A program made the translations under genes and the position numbers. From assembly GCA_900767835.1 (NCBI GenBank), contig CAAGAO010000027.1:1-34567 (forward strand): a DNA stretch of 34,567 bases, in the 5' to 3' direction. The notes beneath the pieces are model-generated. The model ran no database searches, had not been told where the DNA came from, and saw only the letters and a program-made list of their open reading frames with translations. Shown here in pieces: positions 21,433-30,387 of this stretch; the first letter of the stretch is position 1, and the number at the start of each line of letters is the position of its first letter. This DNA is from Clostridia bacterium (GTDB lineage Bacteria > Bacillota > Clostridia > Christensenellales > UBA1242).

Positions 21433-22944
21433 ATGAGGTTTTTTAAATTACTTTTTAGTAGAGTTTCTTTGGTATTTTTGGCAATCGTTATCGAATTTGC
21501 CTTTATTGTATTATCGTTAAATTATTGGCAAGATGCATACTCTTGGCTAAAAACTGCAACTACTTGTTTAGGCTTGCTTGCTTTTTTAAGTTTAATCAAC
21601 AAACAACAAATTCCAGAAATGAAAATTGTTTGGCTTGTATGCTTTATGACATTCCCGCTATTTGGTGTAACATTATATGTTTTAATTTCTAATAACAAGC
21701 CAAGCAGAAAACAATTTAAAATTATTACAAAAAGTCAAATCAAACAACCATTAAACAAACACAAAGATGAAATTTTAGAGCAAACAGAAAAAAATATATT
21801 TGGAGTTGAACAATATTTATATTCAACAACCAATAGTTATGGTTACACAAATAGCAAAATCCACTTTTTATCTAGTGGAGAAATGTTTTTTGACGACCTT
21901 TTAAGCAATTTAAAATCTGCAAAAGATTTTATATTTATGGAATATTTTATCATTCAAAAAGGCTATATGTGGAGTAGCATACTAGATATACTATCAGAGA
22001 AAGTCACGCAAGGCGTTGAAGTATTAATGCTTTATGATGATATAGGAACCGCTGGCAAAATGCCAGTTAGTTTTGCAAAAAATTTAAGAAAAAAAGGAAT
22101 TAAATGTTTAAAATTTAATCCTTTTAAACCTTTTATCTCTGGCGTGCATAATAACCGCGACCATAGAAAAATTACAGTTATTGATGGCAAAATTGGTTAT
22201 GTTGGAGGCATCAATTTAGCAGACGAATACATAAATAAAAAAAGTCCTTATGGGCATTGGAAAGATAGTGCTGTTAAAATTGAAGGCGAGGCAGTTAAAG
22301 ATTTAACATATATGTTTTTGCAAATGTACGATATTACGCAAAACAAACTATCTAACTATGACAAGTATTTAAACATAAATTACACACAATTTGAGAACTG
22401 CGGACTTGTTCATGCTTTTGGGACAGGACCACACACCAAAAACAATGTTGCATTAAATAACTTTATCAATATGATTTCTTCAGCAACTGAATCTATTTAC
22501 ATTACAACCCCGTATTTAATTATAGATAACAGTTTAACAAATGCATTAATAACAGCATCTCTAAAAGGTGTTAATGTAAACCTTATTGTACCACATATAC
22601 CTGACAAAAAAATAATTTTTGGAATTACAAAATCTAGTTATAAAAATCTTTTAAAGTATGGCATTAAAGTATACGAATACACTCCCGGATTTATTCACGC
22701 CAAACAAGTTTTAATTGATGATAGAATCGCATTTGTTGGAAGCATAAATTTTGATTATAGAAGTTTACTTCATCACTTTGAATGCGGAGTTATTGCAACA
22801 GCACCTGAATTTATTAATGAGATAAAAAACGATTTTGATAAAACAATTAATATTTCCGAATTAAAAACTCTACAAAATGTAAAAATAAACAAATTCACAC
22901 AACTAATTAATGCTTTTTTAGCAATATTTAGACCTTTATTTTAA
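21433..22944 (+). CDS. cls: Cardiolipin synthase (phospholipase D superfamily)
   Basis: The enzyme joins two phosphatidylglycerols, or a related pair, to form cardiolipin at the membrane. The 503-residue protein has N-terminal membrane segments (about 12-30, 37-56 and 64-85). It then has two phospholipase D domains with HKD motifs: His244-Lys246-Asp251 in HRKITVIDGKIGYVGGINLA and His422-Lys424-Asp429 in HAKQVLIDDRIAFVGSINFD. Length and layout are those of Bacillota ClsA-like enzymes. AAGGA precedes the ATG. It is a single plus-strand gene among leftward neighbours, and its stop codon lies inside its own terminator hairpin. Confidence 0.93.
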   Translation: MRFFKLLFSRVSLVFLAIVIEFAFIVLSLNYWQDAYSWLKTATTCLGLLAFLSLINKQQIPEMKIVWLVCFMTFPLFGVTLYVLISNNKPSRKQFKIITKSQIKQPLNKHKDEILEQTEKNIFGVEQYLYSTTNSYGYTNSKIHFLSSGEMFFDDLLSNLKSAKDFIFMEYFIIQKGYMWSSILDILSEKVTQGVEVLMLYDDIGTAGKMPVSFAKNLRKKGIKCLKFNPFKPFISGVHNNRDHRKITVIDGKIGYVGGINLADEYINKKSPYGHWKDSAVKIEGEAVKDLTYMFLQMYDITQNKLSNYDKYLNINYTQFENCGLVHAFGTGPHTKNNVALNNFINMISSATESIYITTPYLIIDNSLTNALITASLKGVNVNLIVPHIPDKKIIFGITKSSYKNLLKYGIKVYEYTPGFIHAKQVLIDDRIAFVGSINFDYRSLLHHFECGVIATAPEFINEIKNDFDKTINISELKTLQNVKINKFTQLINAFLAIFRPLF

Positions 22945-22957
22945 AGGTCTAAATATT
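22923..22957 (+). terminator. cls terminator overlapping the coding end
   Basis: A 15-bp perfect stem (22923-22937 with 22943-22957) has a 5-nt loop followed by T residues. The left arm encodes the last residues of cls and the stop codon TAA (22942-22944) lies at the loop/right-arm junction. Confidence 0.85.
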
Positions 22958-23043
22958 TTTTATAAAACTCAAAAATATCACGAATAAATTAAGCATTTTA
23001 TTAATAAATAAAAGTATTTTTATTTAATTAAATATATAAAAAA

Positions 23044-23412
23044 TTAAATTACTTCTTTTATTTTTTCATTATAATATTTAATTTTATATTGTTTGTATTT
23101 ATTAACTAATACTAGTAAATATCTTTCTTTTTCTTCTTCATTTAGTTTGTTAAAAATTTTATAATCAATTAATTTTGCTAGCGGATTTACGACATCTTCA
23201 TCTTCATCTAACATTTGTTTTACTTTATTATACAACTTTGCATCTTCCTTGGTGATTATTTTACTTTTTATATCCACACCTTCACCAAATAAAACTTTAA
23301 ACCTATCACCTTTTTGTAGTGCTTTGTTATCGTTTTCCCTTACTTTATTTCTTAGCCTATTTTTTGCCATTAACGCCATTCTTTTTAATGCATCGATTCC
23401 TTGTTTTTGCAT
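23044..23412 (-). CDS. Hypothetical 122-residue charged protein
   Basis: The start MQKQGIDALKRMALMAKNRL is preceded by a strong AAAGGAG ribosome binding site, so the gene is probably real. The protein is highly charged and helical, with no membrane segment, signal peptide or cysteines. An acidic patch (KQMLDEDEDVV, about residues 66-76) is flanked by lysine-rich stretches, and the C-terminus (VNKYKQYKIKYYNEKIKEVI) is basic and amphipathic. It stands alone between convergent cls and the ileS 3' region. I do not recognise a family; the profile would fit a small nucleic-acid-binding or spore protein, without evidence for either. Confidence 0.6.
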   Translation of the reverse strand: MQKQGIDALKRMALMAKNRLRNKVRENDNKALQKGDRFKVLFGEGVDIKSKIITKEDAKLYNKVKQMLDEDEDVVNPLAKLIDYKIFNKLNEEEKERYLLVLVNKYKQYKIKYYNEKIKEVI

Positions 23413-23575
23413 AATTTTCTCCTTTTGTTTGTATATATTTTATCACTTTAAAATATGAATATACTAATACAAAAATTATACAAAAATGCCTTTGTTTAAA
23501 CTAAAATAGCATAAAATGTTGAATAATGTTTTATGTTTTTGTCGATAAATGACAAGTATTATTTTTAACAAAAAA

Positions 23576-23614
23576 TATGAGAAAAACTTTTTGGGTAAAA
23601 AAGATTTTCTCATA
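23576..23614 (-). terminator. Terminator of the ileS transcript
   Basis: TATGAGAAAA (23576-23585) pairs with TTTTCTCATA (23605-23614), and the interior can pair further (ACTTTTT with AAAAAAG). On the minus strand it is followed by a run of T. It lies about 295 bases after the ileS stop, beyond the repeat array. Confidence 0.6.
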
Positions 23615-23739
23615 CTCTTTTCAAAAAGCTTGAAAGTTATGTTCTCTTTGTTTATGTAAATAGTATTTTTTCGAAGTTTAATATGCAGGAACCCCCTCCG
23701 TCTTACCAAAAACACCTTCCCTAACAGGGAGAAAAGGTT

Positions 23740-23828
23740 TTGTGAGTGCCTAAATTTGAATTGTAAAAACATAGGTTTTGTGGTTGGCTAAATAAAAGTT
23801 GTAAGAGTAAAAGGTTTGTGAACAACTT
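23740..23828. repeat. Degenerate 38-39-nt tandem repeats in the ileS 3' region
   Basis: Units at about 23752-23789 and 23790-23828, plus a partial unit before and decayed units after (to about 23900), match those downstream of lysS. The unit at 23752 is nearly identical to the lysS unit at 7774, including the shared core AACATAGG or AGCATAGG and the following TTTTGTG. The rest of the 23413-23908 gap holds the terminator and no gene with translation signals. Confidence 0.65.
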
Positions 23829-23908
23829 AAGTTTTGTGCATAAGCATTGTTTTGTACTTTTTAAATGATAACTAATGTATGAGCGAAAATTTTGTAGTTA
23901 ACTTAATT

Positions 23909-26900
23909 TTATTTCAAAACTAAAACTTTTATATCGTCATCAATATCTAACGAGATTGTTGGATTATTAATTTCGGCAAGTGAACTTAATGTTTCGTGGC
24001 AAACATAGTCTTTCCAGTTTTCTGGGAAGTTGCCAACAATTTGGATTTGAATTTTATCCATAATTTCGCAACCTATTTGTTTACGAGCATCTTGAACACT
24101 TCTTACAACTTCTCTTGCAAGACCTTCGTCTGCAAGTTCTTTGGTTATGGTTGTATCTAGTGATACAACAAGTTCTCTATCGCTAGCGACAAAGTCGCCA
24201 TCTTTTGATAGATATGTTACAAGAATAATGCTTTCGTCATAAATTTTTGTCGCGTCATTATTAAGCACAACACTATCATCAACAAACTTGAAAGCACCTT
24301 TTTTAACTGCTTGAATTATCGTAGGTATTTCGTTTGGATATTTAGCACGAATTTCACTAAAATTAGGGTCATATTTAATGGTTGCAAGGTCTTGTACGTT
24401 ATCCATAAAGGCAATGTTTTTAACGTTAATTTCTTCTTCAATTATGCTCGCAAAATCTTTTGCAAGTGTTAAAAGTTCGCTATTTGAAGATGCTATTTTT
24501 AACAAACTCAAAGGTTGACGGTTTTTAATACGGCATTTATTTCTAACTGAACGAGCAAGATAAATAATTCTTTGAACACTATCTACTTGTTTTAAAAGTC
24601 TTTCATCTTTGAATTCGTCTGGAATATTTGGCCATTTAGTTAAATGTACAGACAATTCTTCAGTTAGACTCTTATACACTTTTTCGGTAATAATAGGTGC
24701 AACAGGCGCCATCAATTTTGTTAAATTAATTAAAACATAATATAAAGTTTCGTAGGCATCTTTTTTGTCTTTATCCATACCGCTAGCCCAAAATCTTCTA
24801 CGACTACGGCGAATATACCAGTTAGTTAAGCCATCTATAACAGATGTTAGGTGTGGCACAAATTCGTTTATATGATATTCACTCATTGATTTTGTGATGT
24901 GCTTTTCAGCATCATATAGTTTTGCTAGTATCCATTTATCCAAACTATTATCACTATTTGGCACTTTAACTTCGTTTGGACAGAAGCCATCAATATTTGC
25001 GTAAGATATGAAGAAATTGCAAGCATTCCAATAAGGAAGCAAAATTTGTTGCAACGCATCGGCTATACCGTTTTCATCAAACAATAAATCGCCAATAAGC
25101 ATTGCTTTCGTTTGATATAGGTATAATCTAAACGCATCTGTACCAAATTTTTTCATTAGTTCCATAGGGTCAGTATAGTTTTTAGATGATTTGCTCAATT
25201 TTTTACCATCTTTTGCAAGAATTGTTCCATGAACAACTGCATTTTTAAAGGCTGGACGATCAAATAAAGCGGTTGCTAAAACGTGCAAGTAATAGAACCA
25301 ACATCTAATTTGTCCAGTATACTCAACAACGAAATCGCTTGGGAAATGGTTTTCAAACCAATCTTTATTTTCAAATGGATAATGTTTAGAAGCAAAAGGG
25401 ACACTTCCGCTTTCAAACCAACAATCTAGCACTTCTGGAACTCTTGTCATTGTGCCACCACATGCACATTTATATGTTACTTTATCCATATATTGACGGT
25501 GTAAATTGTCTAGTTTTACTCCGCTCTTTTCGTATATTTCTGCAATGCTACCTAAAACATCTTGCTTTCCACAGCAGTCACATTTCCAAATTGGTATTGG
25601 AGTGCTCCAATAACGATTACGAGATATATTCCAATCTCTTGCACCTTCTAGCCAGTTACCAAATCTGCCATATTTTACGGTTTCTGGCACCCAGTTGACT
25701 TTATCATTATTTTTTAATAATTTATCTTTAATTTTATCAATATTGAAATAGTATGCGTCCATTGCTTTATAAATTAATGGGCGTTTACATCTCCAACAAT
25801 GTGGATAGTTGTGCTCAATCGTCCCATCGGCAACGGCAATACCTTTTTCATATAAGAAACGAATTACAATAGGATTCATTTCTATAACTGTTTTATTTCC
25901 TTGTAAAGGATAGAAATCGGTTACTTCTTCGGTAAATTGCCCCTTTGCATCTACTGGGTTTACAAGTGGTATTTTATTAGCCTTGCAAGTCCAATAGTCA
26001 TCTTCACCAAAGGCTGGGGCAGTGTGTACTATACCGACACCATCTTCTGCACCGACATAATCGGCTGAAACAACTCTAAATGCACCGTCTTGCTTTTTGT
26101 CTGCAAAATAATTAAATATAGGTTCATATTTAGCACCTAAAAGTTCGCCACCTTTAACAGTTTTTAACACTTTTGGTTCTTCACCAAAAATATTTTTGTA
26201 ATTTTTTAAAGTGTTCACACACGCAACATAAATCTCACCATTCTCCACTTCGCAAAAAGCATAATCTAACTCTTTGCCAACTGCTAGACATAGGTTAGAT
26301 GGAAGTGTCCATGGCGTGGTTGTCCATGCAAGAAGATATACTTCTTTGCCTTCATATTTTATATCAGACTTAAATTTCACAATTATCCAACGGTCTTGGC
26401 GTGGACGAGTTGAATCTGACTCACGAGTATCGGAAATAGAAAGCGATGTTTCGCAATGTGTACAATAAGGTGTTACGCGATAATCTCTATAAATTAAGCC
26501 CTTGCTATAACACTCTTTAAACGCCCACATAACACTCTCCATAAATTCGGGAGTCATTGTTTTGTAAGCACCATCATAGTCTACCCAACGAGCCATTTGC
26601 TCAACATATTCACGCCATGCTTCGTTGTTGTTAGAAACAATTTCGTAGCATTTATCATTAAACTTGTCTATGCCGATATTTCTTTCAATCTCGTTTTTGT
26701 CTGTTATTCCCATTAAAGTTTCGGCTTGATTTTCAATAGGTAAACCATGACAATCCCAACCCCAAACACGTGGGACATTGTAACCTTGCATTGTCCAGTA
26801 ACGAGAAATCATATCTTTGATAAACGATACTAAAACTGTTCCATGATGAGGCTTACCTGTTGGAAAAGGCGGACCATCATAGAATACAATTTCTTTATCG

Positions 26901-27013
26901 GTTTGTTGTTTAACCGATTTTTCAAAAACTTTGTTATCTTTCCAAAATTTTATAACTTCTGGTTGAAATTCGCCAAAATTTGGTTTTGTATCTAATACTG
27001 TAAATTGTTTCAT
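23909..27013 (-). CDS. ileS: Isoleucyl-tRNA synthetase, eukaryote-like (type 2)
   Basis: This cytoplasmic class I enzyme charges tRNA-Ile and edits Val. The 1034 residues start with the type-2 pattern YDGPPFPTGKPHHGTV (HIGH motif as HHGT, 56-59) and have the editing domain (AWTTTPWTLPSN, about 229-240), the KLSKS loop (605-609), metal-binding cysteines (KCDCC near 480, CACGG near 516) and a long C-terminal domain lacking the bacterial zinc finger. Type 2 enzymes are the form associated with natural resistance to mupirocin. It lies 68 bases downstream of the alpha-oxoamine synthase gene in the same direction, so the two may be cotranscribed; no T-box precedes it. Confidence 0.96.
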   Translation of the reverse strand: MKQFTVLDTKPNFGEFQPEVIKFWKDNKVFEKSVKQQTDKEIVFYDGPPFPTGKPHHGTVLVSFIKDMISRYWTMQGYNVPRVWGWDCHGLPIENQAETLMGITDKNEIERNIGIDKFNDKCYEIVSNNNEAWREYVEQMARWVDYDGAYKTMTPEFMESVMWAFKECYSKGLIYRDYRVTPYCTHCETSLSISDTRESDSTRPRQDRWIIVKFKSDIKYEGKEVYLLAWTTTPWTLPSNLCLAVGKELDYAFCEVENGEIYVACVNTLKNYKNIFGEEPKVLKTVKGGELLGAKYEPIFNYFADKKQDGAFRVVSADYVGAEDGVGIVHTAPAFGEDDYWTCKANKIPLVNPVDAKGQFTEEVTDFYPLQGNKTVIEMNPIVIRFLYEKGIAVADGTIEHNYPHCWRCKRPLIYKAMDAYYFNIDKIKDKLLKNNDKVNWVPETVKYGRFGNWLEGARDWNISRNRYWSTPIPIWKCDCCGKQDVLGSIAEIYEKSGVKLDNLHRQYMDKVTYKCACGGTMTRVPEVLDCWFESGSVPFASKHYPFENKDWFENHFPSDFVVEYTGQIRCWFYYLHVLATALFDRPAFKNAVVHGTILAKDGKKLSKSSKNYTDPMELMKKFGTDAFRLYLYQTKAMLIGDLLFDENGIADALQQILLPYWNACNFFISYANIDGFCPNEVKVPNSDNSLDKWILAKLYDAEKHITKSMSEYHINEFVPHLTSVIDGLTNWYIRRSRRRFWASGMDKDKKDAYETLYYVLINLTKLMAPVAPIITEKVYKSLTEELSVHLTKWPNIPDEFKDERLLKQVDSVQRIIYLARSVRNKCRIKNRQPLSLLKIASSNSELLTLAKDFASIIEEEINVKNIAFMDNVQDLATIKYDPNFSEIRAKYPNEIPTIIQAVKKGAFKFVDDSVVLNNDATKIYDESIILVTYLSKDGDFVASDRELVVSLDTTITKELADEGLAREVVRSVQDARKQIGCEIMDKIQIQIVGNFPENWKDYVCHETLSSLAEINNPTISLDIDDDIKVLVLK

Positions 27014-27081
27014 AAATAACCTTTTTTTGTTGTTTTTTGTATAGTTTTACTTGTGTATATTTAAATATTTAGTAATTGTTA

Positions 27082-28263
27082 TTATTTAACATTTAATATA
27101 TCTAAAACTTCTTTAATTTGTTTCATTGCGTAATCCATTTGTTCTTTTGTATGGGTCGCAGTGTATGAAGTTCTTAAAATTGCTTGTCCTACAGGAACAG
27201 CAGGTGAAACCGTTGGGTTTACATAAACACCGCGTTCAAGTAAAAGTTTGCAAGCCATAAATGCTTTTTCGTCTTCATAAACATAAATTGGAATAATTGG
27301 TGTTTCGGCATCAATAACTTTTACTCCTAGGTTTTTTAAGCCTTGACGCATATAGTTTGATATATCTTTTAATGCTTTAACTCTTTCTGGGTGATTTGCT
27401 AAAATTTCTAATGCTTTTCTTGCACAAGCAACTGATGCTGGAGTTATGCTAGCGCTGAAAATATATGGACGAGATGTGTGTTTAACATATTCTACAACTT
27501 TTTTAGTTGACGCCATATATCCACCTAATGAGGCAAGTGATTTAGAGAATGTTCCCATATAAATATCAACTTGGTCTTCAAGTCCAAAATGTTCAGCCGT
27601 ACCTCTACCATGCTCACCTAAAACACCTAAGCCATGAGCATCATCAACCATTGTTCTTGCACCATATTTTTTTGCAAGTGCGACAATTTCTGGCAATTTG
27701 CAAATTTCACCGCTCATGCTAAATACACCATCGGTAACAATTAAAATACCTTTATCGGCTGGCACTTCTTTAAGTTTTGCTTCAAGGTCTGCCATATCAC
27801 TATGTTCGTATCTTATAAGTTTAGCAAAACTAAGTCTGCAACCATCATAAATGCTTGCGTGGTTTTCTTTATCACACAAAATAACATCGTTACGACCGGC
27901 AATGGCACTAATGATTCCTAAATTACTTTGGAAGCCTGTTGAAAAAGTAACACATGCTTCTTTATGTAAAAATTTTGCAAGTTCTTCTTCTAGTTTTACG
28001 TGAATGTCTAGTGTACCGTTTAAGAAACGAGAGCCACTATTGCCTGAACCATATTTTTCTAAGGCTTCAACACCGGCCTTAATAACTTCTGGATTAGATG
28101 TTAAACCTAAGTAGTTGTTACTACCTATCATAACAGTTTTGATACCTTCCATATCAACAACGGTATCTTGTCCACTTCTAAGTTCGTGGAAATAAGGGTA
28201 AATGCCCTTTTCTTTGGCTATTGTATAATTATGTTCGCCTTCTGTTTTTGCAAACAAATCCAT
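27082..28263 (-). CDS. Alpha-oxoamine synthase, serine palmitoyltransferase-like (AONS/KBL family)
   Basis: This PLP-dependent enzyme joins an amino acid and an acyl-CoA or acyl-ACP. The 393 residues carry the PLP lysine Lys241 in MGTFSKSLASLGGY, the pyridine-binding DDAHGLG (207-213) and the stacking His135 (NHASIYDG). GSRFLNGTLDIH, FSTGFQSN and the SKSLASLGG lysine motif resemble Bacteroidetes-type serine palmitoyltransferase more than 2-amino-3-ketobutyrate ligase (SVRFICGT, GKALGG) or BioF. Spt makes 3-ketosphinganine, the first sphingolipid intermediate. The distinction rests on remembered motifs. A good promoter lies upstream; ileS follows after 68 bases. Confidence 0.85.
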   Translation of the reverse strand: MDLFAKTEGEHNYTIAKEKGIYPYFHELRSGQDTVVDMEGIKTVMIGSNNYLGLTSNPEVIKAGVEALEKYGSGNSGSRFLNGTLDIHVKLEEELAKFLHKEACVTFSTGFQSNLGIISAIAGRNDVILCDKENHASIYDGCRLSFAKLIRYEHSDMADLEAKLKEVPADKGILIVTDGVFSMSGEICKLPEIVALAKKYGARTMVDDAHGLGVLGEHGRGTAEHFGLEDQVDIYMGTFSKSLASLGGYMASTKKVVEYVKHTSRPYIFSASITPASVACARKALEILANHPERVKALKDISNYMRQGLKNLGVKVIDAETPIIPIYVYEDEKAFMACKLLLERGVYVNPTVSPAVPVGQAILRTSYTATHTKEQMDYAMKQIKEVLDILNVK

Positions 28264-28296
28264 TTAAAATTTCTCCTTTAAAAAAATAATAAGTTT

Positions 28297-28325
28297 AGTT
28301 TACAACTATAACCGTCATTTGTCAA
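28297..28325 (-). promoter_or_regulatory. Promoter of the alpha-oxoamine synthase (and possibly ileS)
   Basis: On the minus strand TTGACA (28320-28325), 17 bp, TAAACT (28297-28302). It is placed 34 bases before the start codon at 28263, which has a GGAG ribosome binding site. A 7-bp inverted repeat AAGATAA/TTATCTT (28402-28430) lies further upstream in the gap; nothing else was recognised between 28330 and 28485. Confidence 0.55.
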
Positions 28326-28485
28326 ACATTTAAGCCAGTTGCATATTAAAGACAAATGAAAATTGAAAACTGACGATTGATGAATTGATGTTAATTTTTT
28401 AAAGATAATGAGTTCAGTTAAACTTATCTTTTGACTACCTCAAGCCTTCGCCCCCTATCAACGGGTTTCTCTGCCTTATAAAAAA

Positions 28486-28539
28486 ACTTCGAAGAGTTGC
28501 TATTCAATTAATTTTTTTTGAATAGCTTTTCTCCGAAGT
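28486..28539 (-). terminator. Terminator of the DUF6273 surface-protein gene
   Basis: A two-part hairpin, ACTTCG/CGAAGT (28486-28491 with 28534-28539) and GCTATTCAA/TTGAATAGC (28499-28507 with 28518-28526), is followed by seven T residues on the minus strand. Confidence 0.75.
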
Positions 28540-28617
28540 ATTTAATAGTGAAAAACATTTATCATCTCACTTTACATCACTATATTAAATAATGTATTTA
28601 TCTATTTCCCTATTTTG

Positions 28618-30108
28618 CTAGATTAAGAATGCTGGGCGAACGCCAAACCAAGCACCATTCCCCTCAACGGGACAGGGAAGCCCGTCTCCGTAGACAGCAA
28701 TAACCATTTTAGAACTCTTGCAATAAGGCGTACAAAGCCACCACGCTTCTTGCTCCGAACTGAAAGAAGATGTGTTCTCAAGATTAGGCAACAATATGTA
28801 GCCAACAAGGTTAGGCCATGTTTCGCCATCAGGACCAGACCACTCAGAAGTCCATAATGTTTTTGCTTTACTATCTGATAACAACCAGAATGCATCTGCA
28901 TCTGTTTCCGAGATTCCTTCAGTATGTGTAGTATCAAGAGTTACTGGTTGCGTAGGTTCATCTTCCATGTTATTATATAAACTTTCTAATGTTCTTGGTT
29001 GTATTAAGGTATAGATGTCGTTTGTTGCATTGTTACCTTTTAATGTGTTTTGAGTGAAAAAGTTTAAGTTTGTTGCTTTATCAGTTGCAGTGTTTGGTTT
29101 CCATATATTTGGTGTGCTTTTATCAGTTGCGGTATTTACTGTTTTACCATTCAAATATGCTCTTACTGTGCTTATTGAGTAATCATTTGCTAGTACACTT
29201 GTATATTCATTACTATAATACTTGTTATCTGTTGTATTCATAAACACATTATTATTAAATGGTACATATTTTGTTTCATTGGTTGTTCCACCACCACTTG
29301 TTAAAATGTAGTCGGACATAAAGGCATAAGTGATTGTGTCTTTCATTTTGTAAGTTGTATTTGCTTCTACTACGGTTAAGTCATTTGGACCTAGTGCTGT
29401 TATTTCATTATTTACATACTTACCTATTATAAACCAATTTAGATCATAGGAAGTACTTCCAACTTTTCCTGTACCATATTGTATATAATAATTTGATAAT
29501 AATCCAGCACCTGTTGTTAATGCGGAATCAGTATACTTCACTTCAATATCTGACTTTTTGAATTCAAATTTAGATAATTCTAAGGTTAGACCAGTTATTG
29601 GTTTTGCTTCAAAATCTGTTGTTGCCTCTACATAGAATGTTGCGGTTATATTGCCTCTTGCATTTTGTGCTATTTTGATTGAACTTTTATCGGTTGTCAT
29701 TGTCACACCGATTGGTAGTGTTGGAGTACTTACATCAACCTTAATATCAAAGTTTGATTGGTTAGTTATGGCAAATGATACTTTTATTGGAGCAGGTTTA
29801 TTATTTACAGTGCCGTTATCGGAAAAATATCTTAAAAAAGTTATATTTTGAGTGTCACCATTTAATGTGATTCCAGCATCACCACTTGGTTTAAAGACAA
29901 CTGTTTTTGAATAGGGGTCATTGGGTTTAGTAACTGAACCTGTTATTGATGTAACAATATTTGCCTTTACATTGTGAGCAACAAAACCTAATGAACCATT
30001 TACACTCATACTTGCTTGTTTTAGTGAATATACCCCAACAACTATTGCAACTATCGCCAAACAAATTGTACAAATGTTAAGCATTAAACCCAATTTTTTC
30101 TTTTTCAT
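28618..30108 (-). CDS. Secreted or membrane-anchored surface protein with C-terminal DUF6273 domain
   Basis: The 496-residue protein has an N-terminal membrane/signal segment (about 8-30: LMLNICTICLAIVAIVVGVY). This is followed by a stretch resembling SipW/TasA-associated exported proteins (SMSVNGSLGFVAHNVKANIV), beta-rich Thr/Asn-rich regions (about 50-250) and a C-terminal module ending with WWLCTPY...GVRPAFLI. That ending is the DUF6273 signature found in surface proteins of gut Clostridia. The role is probably extracellular, possibly adhesion or fibre formation. AAAAGGAG precedes the ATG. The only promoter visible upstream has a G9 tract between consensus -35 and -10 boxes, suggesting on/off or graded expression. 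Its own terminator follows. Confidence 0.75.
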   Translation of the reverse strand: MKKKKLGLMLNICTICLAIVAIVVGVYSLKQASMSVNGSLGFVAHNVKANIVTSITGSVTKPNDPYSKTVVFKPSGDAGITLNGDTQNITFLRYFSDNGTVNNKPAPIKVSFAITNQSNFDIKVDVSTPTLPIGVTMTTDKSSIKIAQNARGNITATFYVEATTDFEAKPITGLTLELSKFEFKKSDIEVKYTDSALTTGAGLLSNYYIQYGTGKVGSTSYDLNWFIIGKYVNNEITALGPNDLTVVEANTTYKMKDTITYAFMSDYILTSGGGTTNETKYVPFNNNVFMNTTDNKYYSNEYTSVLANDYSISTVRAYLNGKTVNTATDKSTPNIWKPNTATDKATNLNFFTQNTLKGNNATNDIYTLIQPRTLESLYNNMEDEPTQPVTLDTTHTEGISETDADAFWLLSDSKAKTLWTSEWSGPDGETWPNLVGYILLPNLENTSSFSSEQEAWWLCTPYCKSSKMVIAVYGDGLPCPVEGNGAWFGVRPAFLI

Positions 30109-30207
30109 TTTTATCTCCTTTTAAAATTTCAAGTAACAATAGTTTAAGTATTACTTTGTATTTATTCGCAAAATCAAATTGTTTACATATTTTTACTCTT
30201 TAAGACA

Positions 30208-30235
30208 ATTATATCTCCCCCCCCCGCGTTGTCAA
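30208..30235 (-). promoter_or_regulatory. Consensus promoter with a G9 homopolymer in the spacer (phase-variable type)
   Basis: On the minus strand TTGACA (30230-30235) and TATAAT (30208-30213) are both perfect. The 16-bp spacer (30214-30229) contains nine consecutive G (C9 at 30217-30225 on the plus strand). Slippage by one base would give 15- or 17-bp spacers and so different promoter strength. The transcript would start near 30201, about 93 bases before the surface-protein start codon. Confidence 0.85.
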
Positions 30236-30387
30236 ACGATTTTTTAAATTTGTGAAAAAATTTTTGAAATGGCAATTTTGTACAAAATTTGACCGCTATT
30301 ATATATACCTATTATTCTTCAAAGAATCTCTTCGCAAGGGAGTTCGCACTGCGAACGAATGAAATGAGTGAGCACGTCTGGTGCGAA

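Noticed and set aside
23476..23772. Minus-strand open frame of 98 codons downstream of ileS
   Set aside because: No ribosome binding site, low-complexity AT-rich composition, overlaps the repeat array and the ileS terminator.
28623..28937. Second frame of 104 codons inside the surface-protein gene
   Set aside because: Lies wholly within the end of the 28618-30108 gene in another frame, no translation signals; a shadow.
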